Source: Rhodopseudomonas rhenobacensis | Lineage (GTDB): Bacteria > Pseudomonadota > Alphaproteobacteria > Rhizobiales > Xanthobacteraceae | Direction: 5' to 3' | DNA: 64,000 bases | Assembly (NCBI RefSeq): GCF_014203125.1 | Contig: NZ_JACHIH010000011.1 | Coordinates: forward strand, 1-64,000 | Part shown: piece by piece, positions 55,129 through 63,018 of the stretch | Numbering within the stretch: position 1 is the first letter of the stretch | How the letters are laid out: the number at the start of each line of letters is the position of its first letter | Position numbers and translations under genes: made by a program | The notes under the pieces: generated by a model | What the model was told of the DNA's origin: nothing | The model's input: only the letters and a program-made list of their open reading frames with translations | Database searches by the model: none

Positions 55129-55512
55129 TTAAGTCTTCGGCTTGGCCGCTTCCAGCGCGGCGTGGCCGACGATCTGGCCGATTTCGCTGGCCTGCTCGGC
55201 CAGCGCCTTCATCTGGCTCTGCACGTATTCGCTGTGCAGCCGCATCACCTCGCCGAGATCCTTGGCGTGCACCAGCTGCTGGGCGTAATCCAGCGACGCG
55301 GTGACGTTCTTTTCCGCGAACGTCACCGCCTTGGTGGTGATGTCCTTGGCGCCGGCCCGCACCGTCTCGCCCTTGCCCTCGATCGCGCTGGCGGTCTGCT
55401 GCGCGCTGGCGAGCATATTTTCGAAGGCCTTGCGGGCCTGATCGAAGCTGGCTTCCGCCATCGACCGCACTTCCTTAGGAATTTCGAAACGATCACGCCC
55501 GTCCTGGTCCAT
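55129..55512 (-). CDS. Phasin-family protein
   Basis: 127 residues. EVRSMAEASFDQARKAFENML, TASLDYAQQLVHAKDLGEVMRLHSEYVQSQMKAL and the helical Ala-rich end are typical of phasins. AGGAG eight bases before the ATG sets the start; two GTG codons directly upstream are in frame but less well placed. It is a paralogue of the following phasin. Confidence 0.88.
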   Translation of the reverse strand: MDQDGRDRFEIPKEVRSMAEASFDQARKAFENMLASAQQTASAIEGKGETVRAGAKDITTKAVTFAEKNVTASLDYAQQLVHAKDLGEVMRLHSEYVQSQMKALAEQASEIGQIVGHAALEAAKPKT

Positions 55513-55870
55513 GGTCACCACTCCTGTTTTGAAGCTCGCGGGCTGAAGCGCCCTTTTCCCCCGTTTGTGCCGACATTTTACGCCGTCCGCACATCACCGT
55601 TATGACGCCGTGCGCGTTATCGTGACGCATCGGCCGTGTCGGCCTCTTATCGTGGACCATTGAAATGGTTTTGCAACCCCAACGCGATTCAAACGTCGAA
55701 GGTTCTGCCGGCTGTGGAAATTAACGTTATCCTCGCTTAGCCGACGTGCCGATCGCCGGGGACGTGGACCTTAAGGCCGGCGGAGGCGATACTAACGAAT
55801 TGTTAAGGCTGTCGCCTTGGCAAGACATCCGACGCGGACGGCTCGCCGTCACCGTCAGTCGTGAGTGCCG
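55513..55870. other. Intergenic gap between divergent phasin and kinase genes
   Basis: About 358 bases. It must hold promoters for both. The part 55690-55810 is less GC-rich (GAAATTAACGTTATCC, CTAACGAATTGTTAAGG). No FixK-type box or RNA gene seen. Confidence 0.4.
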
Positions 55871-58800
55871 ATGAACAGTGCGGAATTCCAGCTGCGAGGC
55901 GTCGACGATCCGCGGCTCGCGATCCACGCCACCAGCAGCCTGCCGGCCTGGTTGTGGGCGGTCGACGGCACGCGGATCATCTGGGCCAATCCGGTCGGCG
56001 CGCGGCTGTTCGGCGCGCGCAACGCCGCGGCGCTCGCCACCCAGACCTTCGGCCCGGCCGATCCGCATCGCCGCCAGGTGGCGCAATTGGCCGGACGGCT
56101 GTCGGCGGCGGGCGCGACACGGCTGGAGCGGCTGCGCGGCTTCGGCGCGCCGCTCGGCGCGCTGGTGACCTGCGGCTGCACCCGGCTGGAGTTTTCCGAC
56201 GGCAGCGGCGGCGTGCTGATCGCCGCCGCCGAGCCGATCGGCCGCAGCATGCCGCTGGTCGAGCGGCTGCAACGGCTGGTCGAGGGCATCGAAACCCCGA
56301 TCGCGACCTTCGCCCGCGACGGGCTGTTCATCGGCGCCAGCGACGCCGCGCGCGCGCTGCTCGGCTTCCGCGATCTCGCCGAAGCCGGGCTCGAAGCCGC
56401 GCGCCACGACGCGCTGAAAACCGGCCGCGCCGAGCTGCCGATCGGCATCGGCCACATGGTGCTGCAACGGGTCGGCGTCGGCGCCGACGTCGGATTGGTG
56501 GCGCTGCTGGTGCCCGGCGCGACGCGAGAGGCCGCGCAACAGCGGCCGCCGGCAGAAGCGACGCCTTCGGTTGAGACCAGCGCCGCGCCGGCCGCCGAAC
56601 CGCCGGCCGAAGTTTCCCACCCCGACGCGCCTGCAGGGTCCGCGCCGTCCTGGAACGACGCCGCGCCGCCTGATGCAGCCGCCGAGCAATCGCCTGACAG
56701 TCCGGCTGAGCAAGCTGATGAAGCGACGGCAGCCGAAGCGACCATTGATGCGGCCGCTGAAGACGTCACGGCTGCGCCTGCCGAAGCCGTTGCCGCCGAA
56801 GCGCCCGCGGCCACCGATGAGCCGCCTGCGCTCGAAGCCGCGTCCTCGACCGAACCCGAACCGCCCGCACACGCCGAACTGTCGCCGCCCTGGTTCGAGG
56901 ACACGTTGCAGCCGCGGCGGCATCCGCTGCGCTTCACCTGGCAAGTCGACGCCGAGGGCCACTTTTGCATCATCTCCGACGAATTCAGCCGGCTGATCGG
57001 ACCGCGTACCGCCGCCGGCTTCGGCCGGCTGTGGCGCGAGATCGCCGAATTGTTCGGGCTCGACCCCGACGGCCGCTTCGCCGCCGCGATCGCCACCCGC
57101 AGCACCTTCAGCGGCATCGTGCTGCAATGGCCGGTCGATGCGCCGGAGCAGCGCCTCGCCGTCGAAATGTCGGGATTGCCGGTGCAGGATCGCGACGGCA
57201 ATTTCCGCGGCTTCCGCGGCTTCGGCGTCTGCCGTGATATCGAGGGGCTGAACCGGCTTGCCCAGGCGCGGCGCAGCGACGATACGCTTCCGGCGCAGCC
57301 GCCGTCCGCCGCGACCGCGCCGATCGACGCAGCCGCGGCGCCCGACACCGCAAACGACAACGCCGACCTCACCGATCAGCCCCAGCCGGCTGATGTGCCT
57401 TCCTCAACAGATCCGGAAACCGCTGTGGATACGCCCAAAAATGTCCTGCCGTTCAGGCCGGCGAACGATCCGCGATCGCCGGCGCTGACCCCGGTCGAAA
57501 ACAACGCCTTCAACGAGCTGGCGCGGCAATTGTCGGCGCGGCTGGAAAGCGAAGCTCCCGGATTGATCGGCGACCCCGCCAAGGCCGATGCGCCGACCGC
57601 AGCCGCTGAATCCGACGACGTCGCACCGCAGGACGTCGCCGACGACACGGTCGCATCCGAGGACGCCGCATCCGAGGACGCCGCGTCCGACGAAATTGCA
57701 GCCGAGCACGTTGTGGCGCCGGACGCCGAACCGCCATCGCCCGCCGACACCGCGCCTGATCAATCGCCCGCCCCGCAGCCGGCGCGCAGCGACCTGCCGC
57801 CCGACACGCTGCTGCTCGATCTGATGCCGGTCGGCGTGCTGATCTATCGGCTCGACCGCCTGCTCTATGCCAACCGCGCCTTCCTCGACCGCACCGGCTT
57901 CGACAGCGTCGCGGCGCTGGAACAGGCCGGCGGCCTCGACGTGCTGTATGTCGAATCCGGCCTTGAGAGCGCCGAGAACTTGGCCGCCGGCACGCCGATC
58001 ACCATCGCCCCGGCGCAGCTCAGCGCCGACCAGCCGCCGCTGCAACCGGCCTCGGGCCGGCTGTTCACCATCACCTGGCAAGGCCAGTCCGCGCTGGCGC
58101 TGATCTTCTCGGAGACCGCCGCCGAAGCCGCGCCGGCCGAAGCCGCGCCGGCCGACGACGACGCCGAGCCGTTCACCGAGGCGCCGGCGATCGATCCCAG
58201 CCTGCCGTCGCCGGTCGGCGCTGCGAATGCCGAAGAGCTCGGCGCCATCCTCGACACCACCGCCGAAGGCATCGTGATGTTCGACGCCGAGGGGCAGCTG
58301 CACGTCTGCAACCGCAGCGCCGAAGCGCTGTTCGGCTATGCCGGCGACGACCTCGTGCAATGCAATCTGATCGATCTGTTCGCGCCGGAGAGCCAGCGCG
58401 TGATGCGCGACTATCTCGACGCCATCAAAGCCGCCGGCGCCGCAAGCCTGCTCGACCACGGCCGCGAAGTGCTCGGCCGGGTGCGCGAAGGCGGACTGAT
58501 CCCGCTGTCGACGATCATCGGCCGTACCCGTCATGACGGCCCGAATTTCTTCGCCGTGTTCCGCGATCTGTCGCAGGTCAAGAAGACCGAGTCGGAGTTG
58601 ATCCAGGCGCGCCGCCAGGCCGATCGCGCCGCGCACGCCAAGGCCGACGTGCTGGCGCGGCTCAGCCACGAGATCCGCGCGCCGCTGAACGCCATTCTCG
58701 GCTTCGCCGAAGTGATGGTGGACGAGCGCTTCGGCACGCTCGGCAACGAGCGCTACGTCGAATACATGAAGGACATCCGCGCCTCCGGCGAGCGCGTCAT

Positions 58801-59332
58801 CGCCATCGTCAACGATCTGTTGGATCTGTCGCGGATCGAGACCGGCAAGCTCGAACTCGCCTTCACGCCGCAGAATCTCAACGAGCTGGTCGAGCAATGC
58901 GTCGGCGTGATGCAGCCGCAGGCCAACCGCGAGCGCATCATCATCCGCACCTCGCTGGCGCATCAATTGCCGAACGTGGTGGCCGACGCGCAGGCGCTGC
59001 GGCAGATCACGCTGAACCTGATCGGCACCTCGATCCATCTCGCCAATGCCGGCGGCCAGGTGATCGTCTCCACCGCGCTGTCGGATTTCGGCGACGTCGT
59101 GCTACGCGTGCGCGACACCGGCAGCCGGCTCAACGAGCACGAACTGGCTGCTGCGATGCAGCCGTTCCGCACCGCGGCGCCGAGCGACCGCAGCACCGAA
59201 GCGCCGGGCGTCAGCCTGTCGCTGACCAAGGCGCTGGTGGAAGCCAACCGCGCCCAATTCCACATCAAGACCGCGCCGCATTCCGGCACGCTGATCGAGG
59301 TGATCTTTTCCGAGGCGATGGAGAAGGCGTGA
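55871..59332 (+). CDS. Very long PdhS-like PAS histidine kinase with degenerate ATP site
   Basis: About 1153 residues, probably cytoplasmic. PAS-like segments near the start (LPAWLWAVDGTRIIWANPVG), at about 350-460, 640-700 and 790-910 (LGAILDTTAEGIVMFDAEGQ) are separated by Ala/Pro/Glu/Asp-rich linkers (about 220-330 and 470-640). The HisKA domain LARLSHEIRAPLNAILGFAEVM (His about 933) and DERFGTLGNERYVEYMKDI match the PleC/DivJ/PdhS kinases of Alphaproteobacteria that control cell-cycle and polarity. The catalytic domain is altered: the N-box Asn is Thr (LNLIGTSIH, about 1053) and the G2 box reads APGVSLSLTKALVEAN. It may be a phosphatase-only or scaffold version. GTG at 55865 is an alternative start. 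Confidence 0.88.
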   Translation: MNSAEFQLRGVDDPRLAIHATSSLPAWLWAVDGTRIIWANPVGARLFGARNAAALATQTFGPADPHRRQVAQLAGRLSAAGATRLERLRGFGAPLGALVTCGCTRLEFSDGSGGVLIAAAEPIGRSMPLVERLQRLVEGIETPIATFARDGLFIGASDAARALLGFRDLAEAGLEAARHDALKTGRAELPIGIGHMVLQRVGVGADVGLVALLVPGATREAAQQRPPAEATPSVETSAAPAAEPPAEVSHPDAPAGSAPSWNDAAPPDAAAEQSPDSPAEQADEATAAEATIDAAAEDVTAAPAEAVAAEAPAATDEPPALEAASSTEPEPPAHAELSPPWFEDTLQPRRHPLRFTWQVDAEGHFCIISDEFSRLIGPRTAAGFGRLWREIAELFGLDPDGRFAAAIATRSTFSGIVLQWPVDAPEQRLAVEMSGLPVQDRDGNFRGFRGFGVCRDIEGLNRLAQARRSDDTLPAQPPSAATAPIDAAAAPDTANDNADLTDQPQPADVPSSTDPETAVDTPKNVLPFRPANDPRSPALTPVENNAFNELARQLSARLESEAPGLIGDPAKADAPTAAAESDDVAPQDVADDTVASEDAASEDAASDEIAAEHVVAPDAEPPSPADTAPDQSPAPQPARSDLPPDTLLLDLMPVGVLIYRLDRLLYANRAFLDRTGFDSVAALEQAGGLDVLYVESGLESAENLAAGTPITIAPAQLSADQPPLQPASGRLFTITWQGQSALALIFSETAAEAAPAEAAPADDDAEPFTEAPAIDPSLPSPVGAANAEELGAILDTTAEGIVMFDAEGQLHVCNRSAEALFGYAGDDLVQCNLIDLFAPESQRVMRDYLDAIKAAGAASLLDHGREVLGRVREGGLIPLSTIIGRTRHDGPNFFAVFRDLSQVKKTESELIQARRQADRAAHAKADVLARLSHEIRAPLNAILGFAEVMVDERFGTLGNERYVEYMKDIRASGERVIAIVNDLLDLSRIETGKLELAFTPQNLNELVEQCVGVMQPQANRERIIIRTSLAHQLPNVVADAQALRQITLNLIGTSIHLANAGGQVIVSTALSDFGDVVLRVRDTGSRLNEHELAAAMQPFRTAAPSDRSTEAPGVSLSLTKALVEANRAQFHIKTAPHSGTLIEVIFSEAMEKA

Positions 59333-59405
59333 GGCGACCGCAAATGCCGCTCTTGAAACGCCGGTAGACACTCGCTAACTTTCTACCCTGGCGAGAGGTT
59401 GTACC

Positions 59406-59657
59406 ATGCACCTCAACATCAAGAACGACGAAGCGCATCGGCTGGCGACCGAATTGGCGGCGCTCACCGGCGAGAGCCTGACCACCGCCGTTACCGCCGC
59501 GTTACGCGAGCAACTCGTCCGCGAGCGTCGGCGACGACAGACTGATCAGGTGGCGGAGCAGCTGATGAAGATCGGACGCCGCTACGCGTCGCTCCCCGAC
59601 AGCGGACGAAGCGCCGAGGACATCCTGGGCTGTGACGAGCACGGGCTGCCGACGTGA
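59406..59657 (+). CDS. vapB: VapB-type antitoxin (Rv0623-like)
   Basis: 83 residues. MHLNIKNDEAHRLATELAALTGESLTTAVTAALRE, here in its first part, is the typical N-terminal DNA-binding pattern of PSK-type antitoxins, with a C-terminal toxin-binding segment (RYASLPDSGRSAEDILGCDEHGLP). Its stop overlaps the toxin GTG by four bases. A ribosome-site-like GAGAGG precedes the ATG. Confidence 0.9.
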   Translation: MHLNIKNDEAHRLATELAALTGESLTTAVTAALREQLVRERRRRQTDQVAEQLMKIGRRYASLPDSGRSAEDILGCDEHGLPT

Positions 59658-60055
59658 TCGTGCTCGATAGTTCGACGGTGATTGCGATCTTCCGGCAGGA
59701 AGAAGACGCCGCGCAGTTTGCGCGACGCATCGCCGAAGACGACCAGCCGATGATGTCCGCCGCCAATCTGGTCGAAACCTCGATCGTGCTGCGCGGGCTC
59801 AAGGACGTTGCGCCCGCCAAGGCCGAACGCTGGCTGGACGACTTCATCGCCGCGGCCGGCATTCGGATCGAGCCAGTCACTGCCGACCAGGCGCAGCTCG
59901 CACGCTCGGCGCATCTGCGCTTCGGCAAAGGGACCGGACATCGCGCGGCGCTGAACTACGGCGACTGCTTCGCCTACGGTCTGGCGAAAGCCATGGATGC
60001 TCCCTTGCTGTGCAAGGGCAACGACTTTCCCTCGACCGACATCACGCTGGCCTGA
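59654..60055 (+). CDS. vapC: VapC-type PIN-domain toxin
   Basis: 133 residues. Conserved acids of the PIN ribonuclease: Asp5 (MIVLDSSTVIAI), Glu about 42 (SAANLVETSIVL), Asp about 102 (LNYGDCFAYGLAK) and the last Asp near the C-terminus (FPSTDITLA). It would cleave RNA, often initiator tRNA or rRNA, when released from VapB. It starts with GTG overlapping the antitoxin stop. A small self-contained toxin-antitoxin pair. Confidence 0.92.
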   Translation: MIVLDSSTVIAIFRQEEDAAQFARRIAEDDQPMMSAANLVETSIVLRGLKDVAPAKAERWLDDFIAAAGIRIEPVTADQAQLARSAHLRFGKGTGHRAALNYGDCFAYGLAKAMDAPLLCKGNDFPSTDITLA

Positions 60056-60099
60056 GGCGATACTGAAGCAGACTTTCTGCTGATCAGCGCGGCGATCGG

Positions 60100-60520
60100 A
60101 CGTGAGGCGACGTTGCCCGCAAAGAGCTTTGCGGGAATGGCCGGCTCAGGGGGCCTCCCCAACGAGGGAGGCGGAGCGCCGAAAGGCGCGCCTTCAAGTA
60201 GTGGCCGCAGCTTGCAATCCGGAGCGCCGGACGACAGAGGCCGCGGAAACGCCTTTCGACGCTCCACCGTGGCGATTTTTCGCGTCGGGGCCGTGCTTCC
60301 GGGTGCAGGCGCGATGCACTCCGCACCGCCGATCCCGGCGATTTCGCGCCGTTCACCTGCACCGCGTCCAGCCAACCAGCAAGTGGCAGACTCTCCTAGT
60401 GGAGCCGGACGGCGACCCGAAGCGTCCCGAGTGCGCGAGGCAACGTCTGCCCCCGCCCGCAGGCGCCACCGCCCCACCCCGCATCTCCAAGCGTCCCAGG
60501 ACACGCCCCTCGATGGGATG
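60100..60520. repeat. Non-coding region with dispersed-repeat character
   Basis: This is the bulk of a 690-base gap between vapC and the Crp/Fnr gene. Frames open on both strands have composition unlike the neighbours (Arg/Pro/Gly-rich, no motif). The text, including GCGCCGAAAGGCGCGC and GATTTTTCGCGTCGGG, looks like sequence recurring in Bradyrhizobiaceae genomes; that is recollection, not a search. A TATAAT-like element lies at 60533-60538. Confidence 0.35.
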
Positions 60521-60746
60521 AGGTGATAGGAATATAATCTTCATTCGGCGCGTGTGTCAAGAGCGGCCGCGCAATCTTTCCGAACCGCTCGCGCGATAAA
60601 ACCGGCGGCGGTTCGGAGTGAGCGTCGGCACGGCCGGCTCTATGCGATCACAGTCGTTGTGCTATTGGAGACACCACCAAAGCTCCAGCCGTTGCCATCG
60701 CATGCGGCCTCCATCACCTCCGATCGACAGGTTCCAAGGAGCCGGC

Positions 60747-61469
60747 ATGTCCACGGTCGACAGTTCCCTGGTTGCGCAGCTGCCGTTGTTCGCGGGGCTG
60801 GACACGGCCGAGCTCGACGCCGTGCTGAGCGACGCCCGCTCGGCGCGCGTCGCCAAGAACGCCGCGGTGTTTCGCCAGGGCGACGAGGCGCTGTCGTTCT
60901 ACGTGCTGCTGCACGGCCACGTCCGCGCCAGCAAGACCACCGCGGGCGGCGAGCAGGTGGTGGTGCGCTATGTCAGCCCCGGCGAAACTTTTGGCGTGGC
61001 GATGGCGATCGGGTTGCAGCGCTATCCGGCGACCGCGACCGCGGTCGAGGATTCCATCGTGCTGAGTTGGCCGGCGTCGAGCTGGCCGCGCCTGGTCGAG
61101 CGCTTTCCGCAACTCGCCTCCAACACGCTGCGCACCGTCGGCACGCGGCTGCAGGAGAGCCATACGCGGGTGGTCGAGATGTCGACCCAGCAGGTCGAGC
61201 AGCGCATCGCCCACGCGCTGCTGCGGCTCGCCAAGCAGTCCGGCCGCAAGGTCGACAACGGCGTCGAGATCGCGTTTCCGATCAGCCGCCAGGACATCGC
61301 GCAGATGACCGGCTCGACGCTGCATACGGTGAGCCGGCTGCTGTCGAGCTGGGAGAGCCGCGGCCTGATCGAGAGCGGCCGGCAGCGCATCGTGCTGCGC
61401 GATCCGCACGGGCTGGTGCTGCTGTCCGAGCAGGACCCGCACGGCGTCGAGCCGCCGGCGAAAGCCTAG
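60747..61469 (+). CDS. Crp/Fnr-family regulator without cluster cysteines
   Basis: 240 residues. N-terminal cyclic-nucleotide-binding-like domain (LPLFAGLDTAELDAVL, FRQGDEALSFYVLLHGHV, VSPGETFGVAMAIG), dimer helix and C-terminal helix-turn-helix (ISRQDIAQMTGSTLHTVSRLLSSWESRGLI). It has no Cys, so it cannot be an oxygen-sensing FNR with an iron-sulfur cluster; it is nearer to NnrR/DNR-type or FixK-like proteins. The recognition helix TGSTLHTVSR is like that of FNR-box binders. AGGAG precedes the ATG. It is convergent, with overlapping stops, with a DUF1858 gene, suggesting a nitrogen-oxide or redox link. Confidence 0.9.
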   Translation: MSTVDSSLVAQLPLFAGLDTAELDAVLSDARSARVAKNAAVFRQGDEALSFYVLLHGHVRASKTTAGGEQVVVRYVSPGETFGVAMAIGLQRYPATATAVEDSIVLSWPASSWPRLVERFPQLASNTLRTVGTRLQESHTRVVEMSTQQVEQRIAHALLRLAKQSGRKVDNGVEIAFPISRQDIAQMTGSTLHTVSRLLSSWESRGLIESGRQRIVLRDPHGLVLLSEQDPHGVEPPAKA

Positions 61470-61663
61470 CCCGCGATCGCGCCCTCCAGCGCCGCGCGGA
61501 ACGCGGCGCGATCGACGCCGTGCTCGCGGCAGGCGTCTTTCATGGTGTGGAACGCGGCGATCGGGCAGCCGCAGCATTGCATTCTGAAATCCAGAAACGT
61601 CCGGATCGTCGCCGGCCAGCGCCGCATCAAGTCGTCGACCGGCAGGTCATCGCATAACGTCAT
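61466..61663 (-). CDS. DUF1858 domain protein
   Basis: 65 residues. DLPVDDLMRRWPATIRTFLDFRMQCCGCPIAAFHTMKDACREHG is the whole DUF1858 domain: adjacent Cys residues CCGC followed by Pro, and a later Cys. The domain also forms the N-terminus of ScdA/RIC-type iron-sulfur repair proteins and occurs near hybrid-cluster proteins. GGAG eight bases before the ATG sets the start. Its stop overlaps the stop of the Crp/Fnr gene. Likely a small redox or nitric-oxide-related protein. Confidence 0.85.
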   Translation of the reverse strand: MTLCDDLPVDDLMRRWPATIRTFLDFRMQCCGCPIAAFHTMKDACREHGVDRAAFRAALEGAIAG

Positions 61664-61851
61664 GGCGGGCTCCATGGCCGGATGTCTAAGCGCGCGCCGC
61701 ACCGCCTTCGTTGTCGCCGCGCAATGTTCCGGCCGGTTGCCCGAGCGCCGCCGCGGCCTGGAATCGCTCTAATCGCGACGTTGCGTCGCTGCTGCGATGC
61801 GCCGCGCTTTGCTACTGACTGAACGCATCGTAGCCCATGTTGGAGCCTCGC

Positions 61852-62868
61852 ATGATCGCTATCCGCGCCGCCGCCCTCGCCGTCGCCGCCGCCCTTTTCC
61901 CGCTGCACGCCGCTGCCGCGGCCGAACAGGTCAACGTCTACACCTATCGCGAGACCAAGCTGGTGCAGCCGTTGTTCGACGCCTTCACCAAGGACAGCGG
62001 CATCGCCGTCAACGTGATCTCGGCGTCCTCCGGCCTCGAGCAGCGCATCAAGGCCGAGGGCGCCGGCAGCCCCGCCGACGTGCTGCTGACGGTCGACATC
62101 GGCCGCATCGACGACGCGGTCGCCGCCGGCGTCAGCCAGCCGATCAAGTCCGAAGTGATCGACGAGATCGTGCCGCCGCAATATCGCGACCCCAACGGCC
62201 ACTGGGCCGGGATCTCGATGCGGGCGCGGGTGATCTATGCGTCGAAGGATCGCGTCAAGCAGCAGGCCATCACCTACGAGGAACTCGCCGATCCGAAATG
62301 GAAGGGCAAGATCTGCATCCGTTCCGGCCAGCACATCTACAACAACGCGCTGTTTGCGGCCTATACGGCGCGGCACGGCGAAGAAAAGGCCGAGCAATGG
62401 CTGCGCGGCCTGAAGGCCAATCTGGCGCAGAAGCCGTCGGGCGGCGACCGCGAGACCGCGCGCGACGTCGCCGCCGGCAAATGCGACCTCGGCATCGGCA
62501 ACACCTACTACTGGGCGCTGATGATGAACGGCGATCCCGACAAGAAGCCGTGGGCGGAGGCCACCCGCGTGATCCTGCCGACCTTCGAGGGCGGCGGCAC
62601 CCACGTCAATCTGTCCGGCGTGCTGCTCGCCAAGCACGCGCCGAACAAGGCCAACGCGCTGAAGCTGATCGAATGGCTGGCCGGCGACAAGGCGCAGCAG
62701 ATCTATGCCGACGCCAACTACGAATATCCGATCCGCCCCGGCGTGGCGCTCAATCCGACCATCGCGGGCTATGGACGGCTGACCGCCGATCCGATGCCGA
62801 TCGCCAAGATCGCGGCGCAGCGCAAGACCGCCTCGACGCTGGTCGACAAGGTCGGGTTCGACAACTGA
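61852..62868 (+). CDS. Fe(III) ABC transporter periplasmic binding protein
   Basis: 338 residues. Signal peptide (IRAAALAVAAALFPLHAAAA) ends before AEQVNVYTYRETKL. The mature part shows the FbpA/FutA pattern: ADVLLTVDIGRIDDAV, GKICIRSGQHIYNNA, GDRETARDVAAGKCDLGIGNTYYW and the iron-ligating Tyr pair region YADANYEYPIRPGV. It binds ferric iron in the periplasm and passes it to the permease downstream. GGAG about nine bases before 61852 favours this ATG over one at 61837. Confidence 0.93.
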   Translation: MIAIRAAALAVAAALFPLHAAAAAEQVNVYTYRETKLVQPLFDAFTKDSGIAVNVISASSGLEQRIKAEGAGSPADVLLTVDIGRIDDAVAAGVSQPIKSEVIDEIVPPQYRDPNGHWAGISMRARVIYASKDRVKQQAITYEELADPKWKGKICIRSGQHIYNNALFAAYTARHGEEKAEQWLRGLKANLAQKPSGGDRETARDVAAGKCDLGIGNTYYWALMMNGDPDKKPWAEATRVILPTFEGGGTHVNLSGVLLAKHAPNKANALKLIEWLAGDKAQQIYADANYEYPIRPGVALNPTIAGYGRLTADPMPIAKIAAQRKTASTLVDKVGFDN

Positions 62869-62900
62869 ACGTCGCCACACCTTCGCCACGCGCACGGCTA

Positions 62901-63018
62901 CCTCATCCTAAGGAGCCCGGCGAAGCCCGAAGGGCGAAGCTGGGCGTCTCGAAGGATGAGGCCACGGGGCAAGTCCTCATGGTTCGAGACGGCGCTGCCC
63001 GCCTCCTCACCATGAGGA
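62901..63018. repeat. Dispersed palindromic repeat (CCTCATCCT/AGGATGAGG type) at the permease start
   Basis: CCTCATCCTAAGGAGCC, GGCGTCTCGAAGGATGAGG, then CCTCATGGTTCGAGACG and CTCCTCACCATGAGG form two nested inverted repeats. This is a common intergenic element of Rhodopseudomonas and Bradyrhizobium. Its right end CACCATGAGG supplies the ATG used by the downstream permease gene. Confidence 0.8.

Noticed and set aside
59406-60055. VapBC pair as part of a mobile or defence island
   Set aside because: No integrase, transposase, restriction or other defence genes flank it; base composition is like the neighbours, so it is a simple chromosomal toxin-antitoxin pair.
59974-60526. Overlapping frames on both strands after vapC
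   Set aside because: Arg/Pro/Gly-rich products without motif, signal peptide or ribosome site; treated as non-coding, possibly repeat DNA.
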